Notes: generated by a model not told the origin, from the sequence alone. A stretch of DNA of 64,000 nt from Desulfopila inferna (GCF_016919005.1 NZ_JAFFQE010000007.1:1-64000), one strand, 5' to 3'; shown: positions 34,564 to 43,611, counted from the stretch's first letter. A program made the numbers and translations.

Positions 34564-35733
34564 CTAACGCTTTAAATTTATTAAGCCTTTCAATACTAGT
34601 CTATACGGGCGGATGAGATAATATAGTGGAAATAGTTTAGCTGGAAGGCATATTAACTGAAAATCTGTAACTCTGGGCCGAAATACCTGCCGAAACAAAT
34701 ACTTTACAGAACCAGTCCAATGATCTCGAAGAAGAAACTGGAACAATTTGAATCTATGCCCACTTTTTTGGATGGTATTTAATCCATCATTGTAAACAGG
34801 GGATAGGTCTTTTTTGTTTTTACCCACTATATCCAAGGTTTTTTGTTCACGCATTATTCTTTCCTGAAGAATTTTAGGCAAATCAATTGCAAAAACTTCT
34901 TGTGCTAGGATGAATGCCTGGAGAACTATTCTGCGGCATCCCAGACTTTTTACTCTGGAAAATATTTCTGTGAAATCCACGATATCAGGATTTCTCAAAA
35001 TACATGCAACACTACAAAGCCATTCCAGACGTTCCCAGGCATGTCTAGTCCCATGTACACAGAGATAAATAAGCAGATCTTCACGTGCTAACTGCTGAAT
35101 TTTTGTCTCAAAAAAATCCATATTATGAACTCTTGATCCAAAATATTCAAAGTCAAATGCTTTCTCTAAATATCGCCCTGTTGCTTCCCAGTGAATCTCG
35201 ACAACAACGCCATTTAAATTTGACAACTGAATGTCATTTTCAAATGACTTATATCTGGTCAGTTGTTCCTGGTCGAGATTGATCAGAGGAGCATATCCTT
35301 GCTCCTGCAAGCAGACTAACGCATTCTCAACATCATTGGCTTTTAAAAGAACATCCAGGTCTGAAAATATGCGCACATCCTGCTTGTCATAAACTGCGTG
35401 GGAAAGAGTTGGTCCTTTAAAAGGAACAGCCGGTATTCCTTTTCCTTTAAGCAATGTGCATATTTTTACAAGTTCCGCGGACAGCCTTATAGATTTGATA
35501 GTGTAATTTCTGGCCAGTGTTTTTAATACTACCTTTTGATTCTCAGGAATGGTGATCAGTCTGGTAAGCTTCAAAATCGGATATATTAAAAGAAAAACTC
35601 CATGAATCACTGAGGCTTTAGCAAAATATTCCCAATCAAAGTCTTCATTTTCAGAAATTTTTAAGGACTGATAGGCTGGCAGATCTAAAGCTTTGCAAGT
35701 TAGGTGCAATATTAGAGCATCTTCATTACGCAT
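34564..35733 (-). CDS. Nucleotidyltransferase-like protein of the RiPP/PqqD-associated type (PF14907-like)
   Basis: 389 residues. The core VPFKGPTLSHAVYDKQDVRIFSDLDVLLK, split here as GPTLSHAVYD and RIFSDLDVLL, gives the nucleotidyltransferase-fold DxD arrangement of PF14907-like proteins. These accompany HprK-like kinases and PqqD-like proteins in lasso and other RiPP clusters. It also has EIHWEATGR and a hydrophobic C-terminal half. It lies alone on the minus strand, 12 kb from the RiPP-like cassette, between EPS genes. It is a candidate detached member of that system; the substrate and reaction are unknown. Confidence 0.75.
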   Translation of the reverse strand: MRNEDALILHLTCKALDLPAYQSLKISENEDFDWEYFAKASVIHGVFLLIYPILKLTRLITIPENQKVVLKTLARNYTIKSIRLSAELVKICTLLKGKGIPAVPFKGPTLSHAVYDKQDVRIFSDLDVLLKANDVENALVCLQEQGYAPLINLDQEQLTRYKSFENDIQLSNLNGVVVEIHWEATGRYLEKAFDFEYFGSRVHNMDFFETKIQQLAREDLLIYLCVHGTRHAWERLEWLCSVACILRNPDIVDFTEIFSRVKSLGCRRIVLQAFILAQEVFAIDLPKILQERIMREQKTLDIVGKNKKDLSPVYNDGLNTIQKSGHRFKLFQFLLRDHWTGSVKYLFRQVFRPRVTDFQLICLPAKLFPLYYLIRPYRLVLKGLINLKR

Positions 35734-36148
35734 TTCTTTATTAGACTCATCATATCATATGATTATATGTCATTTCCTGTATTACTAGTACTGCATTGGA
35801 TTTGAAGTTAGAAAATATGGCACTTTCGAGATAAACGCTCTTAAAAATCTATACACTTCTATAAAATAGCAGTTAAAGCAAGGCCCAATGGCGAAATATG
35901 GTATAAGACTTTTTTGAAAAAAATACATCTTTGAATTTCTTTCCTTTCTATCCAACTTTCAACCTCCGAAGCAAAATTTTAAAATTTGTTAAACATTCTT
36001 TCTGTAAATTCATAAAGTGGTAGGCAAAACAGGCCATCGCTTATTCTTTCAATTTCATTTTTCGCGACGGTAGGCTGGGAGTTTTTGGGATAGGATTTGG
36101 AGTGGTGGTAGGGCTGCTCAACATGCACCTGATCACGTTCGGAGAGCG
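35734..36148. other. AT-rich intergenic region
   Basis: About 415 bases with no recognisable gene. The sequence is AT-rich, with a short GC-richer GACGGTAGGCTGGGAG stretch near 36070. It should contain the promoter of the PF14907-like gene. No repeat unit or hairpin was identified with confidence. Confidence 0.4.
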
Positions 36149-36433
36149 TCATATATCAATTGCCTGCCCAAGAATTCGGTCGCGAATTTTCGGATGCAAG
36201 GCAGCCGGCGTCACCACCTCCTCTTTCTTACCCAGGAGGTCCTGAAGGTCCATTAGCAGCCCCCCGAGTGCTAGTGCTGAGCGGCCTTTTTCAAGATCAA
36301 CCAGGATATCAACGTCACTCTCAGGACCGGCATCGCCGCGAGCCCGCGAACCAAATACCCTTACCCGACAGGCTCCGCGTAACAGGGCAAGCCGCCTGAT
36401 CTCTTCACGGTGTTGTTCCATCAGTCTATCCAT
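36149..36433 (-). CDS. Minimal nucleotidyltransferase (MNT) domain protein
   Basis: 94 residues with the MNT motif VFGSRARGDAGPESDVDILVD, here the GSRARG and SDVDILV halves around residues 27-47. MNT proteins act as antitoxins for HEPN RNases, in known cases by AMPylating the toxin. No HEPN partner lies next to this copy, but a decayed MNT/HEPN pair lies 1.5 kb downstream (37940-38624). The ATG at 36433 is followed, upstream, by a duplicated AT-rich segment shared with the second MNT gene. Confidence 0.8.
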   Translation of the reverse strand: MDRLMEQHREEIRRLALLRGACRVRVFGSRARGDAGPESDVDILVDLEKGRSALALGGLLMDLQDLLGKKEEVVTPAALHPKIRDRILGQAIDI

Positions 36434-36493
36434 AATTTGTCTCCTGTCGTGGTCCAGATGTCTGCTTTTATCTGATCACTATTTATGGCTCTT

Positions 36494-36622
36494 ATTATTA
36501 TCCTAATTCATTAGAGTTACCTAAGCAATTTTTATTCTGAAATTAGAATGATTAACGCCTTTAATATTGGTGATTTTAAAATTTTCAGAAGCAAAGATCC
36601 TGATAAATGAAGAACGGGTTTT
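36494..36622. repeat. Duplicated leader segment before an MNT gene and a REP unit
   Basis: Shared with 38715-38816. Both contain TATTATCCTAAT, then GTTACCTAAGCAATTTTTATT and further on GCAAAGATCCTGATAA, and both run straight into a REP unit starting TTGGGGTTCGCTG. Both copies lie just upstream of a minus-strand MNT gene, so the duplication covers the promoter side of the two modules. Confidence 0.65.
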
Positions 36623-36768
36623 GTTGGGGTTCGCTGCGCTTACCGCCAACCTACAGGTTGTGGGAATTGGGTGGTTTTTAAGATGGGTAGGTTTAGCCTG
36701 GTACTGATGGTGCCGGGAATGATGTACGAGGCGGTAAAGATTGGTGATGAGTGACAGGGAGGCCAACG
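36623..36768. repeat. Diverged single REP unit
   Basis: Begins GTTGGGGTTCGCTGCGCTTA and CCGCCAACCTACAGG, and ends in a degenerate GGTGATGAGTG..GGCCAACG half. It has the layout of the array units but with more changes, so it appears to be an older copy. Confidence 0.7.
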
Positions 36769-36950
36769 TTTTCTGAAAGGCTGTAATAGGATATCTCTTC
36801 GTGCTTACTTAAAAAAAGTGATTACAAGTTTTGAACAAGAATCAGAGGCGCGCAGGGATCTGCCTCTACATTCATCTTGTTAATTTTCCGATCAACTGAA
36901 GTGTGTTTTACAACCTCTTTAGGAGAGCTTTCACTTTTTTTTGAAAACAT

Positions 36951-37934
36951 ATGCAGACCTTTTCTGAATCTTCTTCAACAGATAAAAGTGTTAGTAGCCT
37001 ATCCTGCGCAGGTGGTCGCCTGCGCCGTGGGTATAGGTATTTCTGCTTTGCTTTGCCTGCTCTGATGACCTTAGTTGTCGGCTGCACGATGCCGTCCAGT
37101 ATTGTCAACCTGGAGAAAATTCTCGAACGGCAGGAAATTTCACCCTCCGATTACTATGGATACAGGTGCACGGCCGGTGCACATCGTGGCGCCTCGGTAG
37201 ATTTTCGGGAAAATACCCTGGCGGCGCTGCAGGCTGCTGACAGGGACAGCAGATATGCCTTCATTGAATTTGATGTCCAATATTCAAAGGACCGAAAAAT
37301 TGTCGTCTATCACGATAAAAGACTGTTGCGCCTCTTTGGCAATCCGCGGGAGATTGGTGAAACGACCTTTGCTGAACTGCTCGAAATAACCGAGGGCAAT
37401 ATAACGACCTTCGACAGCGTCATTGTTTTGTTGAAGAAGAAACTCAACATCGAAATAAAATCGCAGGGGGATCTTGAGGAAGACCGGCAGCTGGTGGATG
37501 AGATCATGAAGGATATCCGAGTCCTTAAGCGGGAAAACGACATCATGATAAGCTCCATTTCGAGCGAGGTCATTCAATATGTCAAACAAAAATATCCCAA
37601 TGTGCCGACCGGCCAGGTCTATTGGCTGACAGCATCGACCTATCTGCATCTGGACGGACTGACAAAAAATCTCTACAGGGAACTCAACACCGCCAAGGCC
37701 GATTATATCATGCTGCATACGGCCAATCTGCGCAATATCGATGATCTCCTTGCCTTCAAGCCGAAGGGCAAGACCATCGTCTTTTGGGATTTTGATGACA
37801 CGATGTATATCGTTCACAAGGATTTCTCGGACCGGCTTTGGGGTGAATCCTCGGTCACCGCATTTTACCAGTTCCTCCAGTATGGGCTTTTTTCACTGTT
37901 GCAGTGGCCTGATTTAGGAAGTCGGCAGGTGTGA
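36951..37934 (+). CDS. Glycerophosphodiester phosphodiesterase-like protein, membrane-anchored
   Basis: 327 residues. The TIM-barrel metal site is seen in AHRGASVDFRENTLAAL (HRG and ENT), FIEFDVQYSKD (E and D) and VVYHDKRL (HD), which is the GDPD motif order. A hydrophobic stretch at about 30-45 ends LVVGC, a possible lipobox at the N-terminus. It would hydrolyse a phosphodiester, perhaps of a lipid or polymer; specificity is unknown. Pro in PENT is replaced by Arg. It lies alone between two MNT modules. Confidence 0.8.
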   Translation: MQTFSESSSTDKSVSSLSCAGGRLRRGYRYFCFALPALMTLVVGCTMPSSIVNLEKILERQEISPSDYYGYRCTAGAHRGASVDFRENTLAALQAADRDSRYAFIEFDVQYSKDRKIVVYHDKRLLRLFGNPREIGETTFAELLEITEGNITTFDSVIVLLKKKLNIEIKSQGDLEEDRQLVDEIMKDIRVLKRENDIMISSISSEVIQYVKQKYPNVPTGQVYWLTASTYLHLDGLTKNLYRELNTAKADYIMLHTANLRNIDDLLAFKPKGKTIVFWDFDDTMYIVHKDFSDRLWGESSVTAFYQFLQYGLFSLLQWPDLGSRQV

Positions 37935-37939
37935 TTGGT

Positions 37940-38331
37940 TTACTTTGCCAATAAGGATTTAACATTGAGTAAGATCGCCTCCGCTATTGCAATTCCTGTC
38001 TGACAGATATTCTCATCCGGTGCAAAACCAGGAAGTGCGGCTCCAAGTGGATATTTAGAGGGTAAATATATGGAATCGAGATATTCACACTCTTCTTCCT
38101 TGAGGTCGAGGTCTATGGTATTGGCAAGAAGAATATTCCGGAGTTCTGATATGCTATGTGTCCTGCGGAGTTTAAGGGATTTTTCAATCAATATGGATTT
38201 GAGAGCTTTTTTTCAACGGCTTGCTGGATGTTTTGAAGGCAAGGATTGAAAAGCTGATTGGTATGCAGGATTTTTGCAAATTTTAGGTTCTCTTCGGCAA
38301 ACATAAGCCATTGTTTTGCATCATCTCTCAT
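37940..38331 (-). pseudogene. HEPN-domain protein gene with a homopolymer frameshift
   Basis: The ATG at 38331 gives MRDDAKQWLMFAEENLKFAK and CLQNIQQAVEKK, then the frame breaks at an A7 run (about 38207-38213). One extra A restores ALKSILIEKSLKLRRTHSI and the rest of a HEPN domain (ERAxEAL-like core, RTHSISELR near the middle). The corrected protein would be about 130 residues. Its ATG overlaps the MNT stop. Either the module has decayed or the assembly has an indel in the run. Confidence 0.72.
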
Positions 38332-38624
38332 AAACGGTTTCTCCGCGTTCAATTTCCTCAAGAAAGGGGCTTGAGAAGCATCCAATTTTAAGCGGAATAA
38401 TGTCCAGAGGTATTTGTCTGGCAATATGGCGAGTCAGGCGGCGATACTTCACTGCAAGTCTGAGGTAGTCATCATCGCTATCCTGGAAAATGGCGATATC
38501 GATGTCATTGGGATTATCTGAGCTGGTGAAAGACCCGAACAGGACAATTCGCTGAATTTTCCGTTTCGGCTTTTAAACTATCGATAATGTAATGTTTCAA
38601 GTCTTCCTTGCTTTCACTTGTCAT
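38321..38624 (-). pseudogene. MNT nucleotidyltransferase gene with a frameshift
   Basis: The ATG at 38624 (GGAG seven bases upstream) starts MTSESKEDLKHYII. After DSLKAE the frame must shift by one base to read KIQRIVLFGSFTSSDNPNDI, then DIAIFQD and a C-terminus ending GETVYER. GSFTSSDNPNDIDIAI is the MNT GSx...DxD site. The stop overlaps the HEPN start. With both partners shifted, the pair is probably inactive unless these are sequencing errors. Confidence 0.7.
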
Positions 38625-38714
38625 CGAAATCTCCACATGTCGAAATGGGTGGACACCTAAAATTTTACTGTACTGCAGTTTCGGAGACCAAACTTTATCT
38701 GCCTCCGCTTTCTT

Positions 38715-38816
38715 ACTATTATCCTAATCAATAAAAGTTACCTAAGCAATTTTTATTGTTAAATTAAGACGCTTACACCTGAGGCAAAGATCCTGATAAT
38801 TAAAAAGCCTGGGTTT
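38715..38816. repeat. Second copy of the MNT-gene leader segment
   Basis: Matches 36494-36622 in TATTATCCTAAT, GTTACCTAAGCAATTTTTATT and GCAAAGATCCTGATAA, and again leads directly into a REP unit. This indicates a segmental duplication of MNT-promoter plus REP. Confidence 0.65.
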
Positions 38817-39637
38817 GTTGGGGTTCGCTGCGCTCACCGCCAACCTACAGGTTATGGTAGTTGATTGTGTTTTTGATGTTTCTGTTCAGTCTGGTGGTGA
38901 GGGTGCCAGGAGCACTTGGCGTGGCGATACAGTAGGTTGGCGCTGAGCGAAGGGAAGCCCAACGTTTTTGAAAGGCTGGGTTCTGTTGGGGTTCGCTGCG
39001 CTCACCGCCAACCTACAGGTTATGGGAGTTGGTTGTTTTTTTGATGTTTCGGTTCAGTCTGGTGGTGAGGGTGTCAGGAGCACTTGGCGTGGCGATACAG
39101 TAGGTTGGCGCTGAGTAAAGGGAAGCCCAACGTTTTTGAAGGCTGGGTTTTGTTGGGGTTCGCTGCGCTCACCGCCAACCTACAGGTTATGGTAGTTGAT
39201 TGTTTTTTTTGATGTTTCTGTTCAGTCTGGTGGTGAGGGTGTCAGGAGCACTTGGCGTGGCAATACAGTAGGTTGGCGCTGAGCGAAGGGAAGCCCAACG
39301 TTTTTGAAAGGCTGGGTTTTGTTGGGGTTCGCTGCGCTCACCGCCAACCTACAGGTTATGGTAGTTGATTGTGTTTTTGATGTTTCTGTTCAGTCTGGTG
39401 GTGGGGGTGCCAGGAGCACTCTATGTGACGATACAGTAGGTTGGCGCTGAGTAAAGGGAAGCCCAACGTTTTTGAAGGCTGGGTTTTGTTGGGGTTCGCT
39501 GCGCTCACCGCCAACCTACAGGTTATGGTAGTTGATTGTTTTTTTGATGTTTCTGTTCAGTCTGGTGGTGAGGGTGTCAGGAGCACTTGGCGTGGCGATA
39601 CAGTAGGTTGGCGCTGAGCGAAGGGAAGCCCAACGTT
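38817..39637. repeat. REP tandem array 2: five units of about 168 bp
   Basis: TTGGGGTTCGCTGCGCTCAC recurs at about 38818, 38986, 39153, 39322 and 39489, giving a period of 167-169 bp. Each unit has the inverted pair of GTAG-headed palindromes (GTAGGTTGGCGCTGAGCG.. on the plus strand, GTAGGTTGGCGGTGAGCG.. on the minus strand), separated by a TTTTTGATGTTTC..CAGTCTGGTGGTG spacer. The last unit abuts the 3' end of the RAYT gene, so this array is the presumed home of the element. Confidence 0.92.
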
Positions 39638-39638
39638 T

Positions 39639-40175
39639 TTATTTCCTTTCTCCGAAATTCTTTTCGTCGGCCGGATCGATGCCGATGCCCCAGTTCTTTT
39701 CTATAATACCATCCTTGATATAGCGGTGGATGCTGGAATATTGCCAGGCTGAGGCGCATCGTACATATCCGTGCTTTACCGGATTGTAATGGATGTATTC
39801 TATGTGGTTGTTATAATCCTGTTGATCCTGGATGAGGTGCTCCCAATAACGGCGTTGCCAGATCCCGCGTTCTTTTTTGCTTTTTCTGCTCAGAGTGCGG
39901 GGCTCCCCTTTGTTAATATGCCTTGAAAATCCTGTTTTTATCAACATCCAGCGTGTAGCGTAATCAACATCATTCTCCGGCAGCGTCCATAAGGCATGAA
40001 GATGTTCAGGCAAGACCACCATGGCATCGATTGTGAAAGGGTGGCGATCGATTACGTGTGAAATGACATTGCGTAAAGTGTCGATTTTATCAACCAGCAA
40101 CTGGCTTTGGCGGTCGGCGAGATTAACCGTAAAGAAATATGTGCCGCCTTGCACGCGGGCTCTACGGTATTGCAT
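39639..40175 (-). CDS. REP-associated tyrosine transposase (RAYT)
   Basis: 178 residues of the Y1/TnpA-REP family. The HUH metal site is HLH in VVLPEHLHALWTL (residues 58-60). The C-terminal WEHLIQDQQDYNN and IEYIHYNPVKHGYV segment is the RAYT signature and contains the candidate catalytic tyrosines at 121-130. RAYTs cut REP palindromes headed by GTAG/GTGG. The gene is flanked by REP units (array 2 and a single unit at 40259-40349). AGGA precedes the ATG by seven bases. It is apparently intact and so may still act on REPs elsewhere in the genome. Confidence 0.9.
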   Translation of the reverse strand: MQYRRARVQGGTYFFTVNLADRQSQLLVDKIDTLRNVISHVIDRHPFTIDAMVVLPEHLHALWTLPENDVDYATRWMLIKTGFSRHINKGEPRTLSRKSKKERGIWQRRYWEHLIQDQQDYNNHIEYIHYNPVKHGYVRCASAWQYSSIHRYIKDGIIEKNWGIGIDPADEKNFGERK

Positions 40176-40258
40176 GCTATTTCCTGTCTTGGAATGTTGG
40201 CGGTTAAGGTGAGGAAGTCCAAGTATACCAAAAGAGGGGTAATTTTGAAAGGCTGTTT

Positions 40259-40349
40259 GTTGGGGTTCGCTGCGCTCACCGCCAACCTACAGGTTATGGT
40301 AATTTGGTGGTTTTTTATGATGTTCGGTTTAGTCTGGTGCTTCGGCAGA
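40259..40349. repeat. Partial REP unit upstream of the RAYT gene
   Basis: GTTGGGGTTCGCTGCGCTCA and CCGCCAACCTACAGGTTATG are present with part of the spacer, but the second palindrome is missing. It ends at the stop of the minus-strand giant regulator gene, so regulator and REP abut. Confidence 0.8.
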
Positions 40350-40350
40350 C

Positions 40351-43300
40351 TCATTGCCAGAAGACACCTGCAGCCGCATCGGTCGCATCGGAGACAATAC
40401 CGCTATCCAGGCAGGCCTGCTGGTAGATCTGAATGACTTTTTGTGCCTCAATCCGGTTGTTGCTCTCGACGTGCAGGTTATAGAGCTGCCGGGCAAGTTC
40501 CAGGTCATGACTTCTCTGCCGAAAGGCGCTGTCCAGCAGCTCCAATGCTTTCTCCTGCTTCCCCTTTAACCGCAGCAGGCCTGCCCAGATTTTAGCGCAC
40601 TTGATGTATTCGTTCTCCACCTTATCGGCCAGGTACGAACTTTCGGCCAGCCGGATTCCTTCACAACCCATATCGCCCCAGAGCCTGAAGGCCAGATGAA
40701 AATTATTGGAGGCCTGCCAGATTTTCCCCTTTTCATGATGCTGCTGCGCCAAGCGGGTAAACTCGAGGAACCTGAAGGCATCGATCAGGCAGTGCTGCAA
40801 TTTGATGATACCCTGCTCAACCTGGAGATATTCCTTGCTGCTGAAAGGTTCTGCCAGTGCGCTCAGCTTTCTGCGAAGGTGGGAAATCAAGACGTCGAGA
40901 CTGGAGCGTTGCTTCTTTTCCGTCTTCTCCGGCCAGAGACGCTCCGAGATAGCATTTCTGTCGAGGCAGTTTCCCGGCGACTCAATGAGGGCGAGGAACA
41001 GTATCTTCTCGTTTCGGCTGAGATCGTGAAGGCGCATCAGCGCTCCATTAACCGAGACGATGCACCAGTCATCGAGGAGCCGGATTTCCAGGAAAGGAAG
41101 TATTTGGCCCTCTTTGTTGATGCCGCTATGCAGGGTCTCGGCCAGGATCCAGGTGGCATGTTGAGTTTCGATGTTGTGGTGTATGGCCAGCTGAAGGAGC
41201 GGGCGCATGATCTCCGGCATGAAGGAGAAAAAGTGTTTGTATTTGTTTTTTCTCATCAGTTCCAGGCAACTGTGGATATCATCAAGTGCCTGCTCCTCCC
41301 CATGCTCGCGGAACTGCAGCATGGCGCGGTGGGCATAGATGGCGGCTCTGCTGAATTCATCGTCGAGATCACAGGAAAGCTCAAGGGCTTTGCTGAATTG
41401 CTGCAGGGCTTCGTCGGCTATGCCGAGCCGGGAATAAACGGCGCCGGCAAAAAGATGAGAAAGGATGACGAAGGAGACGGCGCCTGTCTGCTGGCGAAGC
41501 TGCAGAGATTCCGAGATTGCCGCCAGGGCTTCGGCCCGCCGGCCCTTGACGGCATCAGCCATTGCCTGATAGTAGAGGAACTGGCTGCGCATGTGCGGCT
41601 TGGCACCGGCGTAGCTGTTTTGCAGGCCCTGTTCGATGTATCTTTCCACTCCGTTCATATCGCCTTCGGCAAGCGCCATGTCTGCATTGAGCACAGCGAG
41701 CAGAGGCCCGATAATACTCTGCACCAGGGCATCCTGCTCTCCGGCATAGACGAGCTCTTTTCTCTGTTCTCTGTAGTTTATAAAATCACCTGTCATTTCA
41801 AGGAGGTTCACCTGCAGCAGATAGAGGAACAGCCTTGTCAAGCCGTTCACCCGCGGATTGGCAACAAAATGAAGCGATGCCTCCAGCTCTTCCAGGTAGC
41901 CCTCCCAATTCCCGACAAAACCACAGCGATAGGCCCGGATCAGGCGTGCCATAGCGGTCATGTTTTCGAGACCGTGCTTTTCGCTGGTATGCAAAACCCA
42001 GGTGTCGTAATGGCGAACCTTATCCATTTTCATCTGCAGAAAACAGAAACCCACGGCCAGTGAGTATGAGATGCGCAGTTGCAGGCTGATGGGGAGGTCG
42101 TGCTGCCTGTGCGCAAAAACGGCTTCAAGCTCGTCGACATATTTTTGCATGGCATTGAACTGGCCGTCGATGATGGCGTGGTATTCGATGAGCTGGCTGT
42201 TGGCGACCAGCAGCCCGATATCATCCTCTGTCTTTGCGAAGAGCTTCTTGGCGTTACGGAGAAAAGAGAGCGCTCGCGCGGGTTCGGAGTCTTGTTTGCA
42301 GGTGCCGTAATAAAAGCTCAGCCAGGGGTGATCATCGATATATTGAGGAGGAATGCTGTCGAGGATCAGCTGCAGTGTCTTTACCTGGTTGCGATGCAGC
42401 AGTTGCAGACCGAAGTCGCGCAGTATGGATTCGCAAAAGGAGAAATCGCTGATCCTGGCGCTATAGCGCAATGCCCGCAGCGGATCTCCTGTTTCCAGGT
42501 GATGAAGGGAGGCCTGCTGCAGTATCTCCCGGCGCTGCTGGACCGTCATCCGGCTTTCGCACAGGGGGAGAAGGCTTTCACGAAAAAGATGATGGAAGCT
42601 GAATATGGCAGCTTCACCATCGAGGTAACGGAGAAAGCGGTTCTTCTGTGTCATTGCCGTAATCAGGCTTGTAGCACCCTCGGGGCTGAAAAGACGCTCA
42701 AGCAGGGCTCTGGGAAGATCTTCGAGCAGGGCCATCAGCAATATCTTCTCGGCCTGATCCTGAGAGAAAGAGGAGAGAACGGCCTCCTGAAAATATTCGC
42801 TGAGATGATGCCGCATTCTGGAGAGTTGAAAGGAGCTGCCTCTCTTAACTCCCTGCACCTGCGTTTTATCCGACTGCATCGCCCAGAGAGTCAGGCCGGT
42901 AATCCATCCTTCCGTCTGTTGCTGAATCTGCTCGATCTCTTCAAAAGGCAGCATTATCCCGAATGTCTTCTGAAACAGGCGGGCGGTTTCTTCCATGGAG
43001 AAATCAAGATTGTCATTGTCAATGATCAGGGTCGGGATATCCAGCAGGTTGACGTTAAGAATATTTTTTACGGAGTGACGGGAGACGAGAATCCATTGCA
43101 TCCAGTCGGGAGAGTTTCGCATGATGGCGAGCAGCAGGGCGGTACTGTCGCCGGCACCCTCCAGGAGGTGCAGATCGTCGATTACCAATTGGAAAGCGGG
43201 GGTATCGCTCTGATGAATCTCTTGCGCCAGAAGTGCCCCGAAATTAACGGCCTCCCGGTAATGGATGCTGCCTTCCGCAAGGGCCTTGGCCACAACGCCT

Positions 43301-43611
43301 GAATGGAAACCGGGCAGATTCTTCTGCAGAAGCAAAACCAGCACCTGCAGAAAAGCGACGGGATCATGATCCTCCAGACCGATTTGACACCAGCCCGAGG
43401 GCATATCACCGTGGGCGACATATTGCTGAGCAAATACCGATTTACCGGATCCGGCGGGAGCCTCGATGAGGATTGCCCGTTTCCTCTGGGCCTGCAGGTG
43501 CTTGAGTTCCTGCATCAACATCGTCCTCTCGATGAGTCTTCCAGGTTGATGAGCTGGGGCGGTGAGTTTGTGGTCCTGACGTTGTGCCGATTGTGCAGAT
43601 AATGTGTTCAT
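40351..43611 (-). CDS. MalT-like STAND ATPase regulator with a C-terminal winged helix and BTAD domain
   Basis: 1086 residues. An N-terminal STAND NTPase has Walker A EAPAGSGKSVF (about residues 50-60) and LVIDDLHLLEG as Walker B. A long helical tetratricopeptide-like region fills the middle. Near residue 860-930 there is an OmpR/SARP-type winged helix (LSRNEKILFLALIE, RLWPE, SSLDVLISHLRRKL), and after it a BTAD-like helical region (LIDAFRFLEFTRLAQQHHEKG..). MalT itself carries a LuxR domain instead, so this is a different arrangement. It probably senses a ligand and activates nearby EPS genes; the divergent zinc-ribbon gene and the WecA-PilZ gene lie across its promoter. Target is inference. 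Confidence 0.87.
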   Translation of the reverse strand: MNTLSAQSAQRQDHKLTAPAHQPGRLIERTMLMQELKHLQAQRKRAILIEAPAGSGKSVFAQQYVAHGDMPSGWCQIGLEDHDPVAFLQVLVLLLQKNLPGFHSGVVAKALAEGSIHYREAVNFGALLAQEIHQSDTPAFQLVIDDLHLLEGAGDSTALLLAIMRNSPDWMQWILVSRHSVKNILNVNLLDIPTLIIDNDNLDFSMEETARLFQKTFGIMLPFEEIEQIQQQTEGWITGLTLWAMQSDKTQVQGVKRGSSFQLSRMRHHLSEYFQEAVLSSFSQDQAEKILLMALLEDLPRALLERLFSPEGATSLITAMTQKNRFLRYLDGEAAIFSFHHLFRESLLPLCESRMTVQQRREILQQASLHHLETGDPLRALRYSARISDFSFCESILRDFGLQLLHRNQVKTLQLILDSIPPQYIDDHPWLSFYYGTCKQDSEPARALSFLRNAKKLFAKTEDDIGLLVANSQLIEYHAIIDGQFNAMQKYVDELEAVFAHRQHDLPISLQLRISYSLAVGFCFLQMKMDKVRHYDTWVLHTSEKHGLENMTAMARLIRAYRCGFVGNWEGYLEELEASLHFVANPRVNGLTRLFLYLLQVNLLEMTGDFINYREQRKELVYAGEQDALVQSIIGPLLAVLNADMALAEGDMNGVERYIEQGLQNSYAGAKPHMRSQFLYYQAMADAVKGRRAEALAAISESLQLRQQTGAVSFVILSHLFAGAVYSRLGIADEALQQFSKALELSCDLDDEFSRAAIYAHRAMLQFREHGEEQALDDIHSCLELMRKNKYKHFFSFMPEIMRPLLQLAIHHNIETQHATWILAETLHSGINKEGQILPFLEIRLLDDWCIVSVNGALMRLHDLSRNEKILFLALIESPGNCLDRNAISERLWPEKTEKKQRSSLDVLISHLRRKLSALAEPFSSKEYLQVEQGIIKLQHCLIDAFRFLEFTRLAQQHHEKGKIWQASNNFHLAFRLWGDMGCEGIRLAESSYLADKVENEYIKCAKIWAGLLRLKGKQEKALELLDSAFRQRSHDLELARQLYNLHVESNNRIEAQKVIQIYQQACLDSGIVSDATDAAAGVFWQ

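Noticed and set aside
38817-39637. Possible CRISPR array
   Set aside because: The period of about 168 bp with repeated spacers and inverted palindromes is REP-type; CRISPR spacers would be unique and 30-40 bp.
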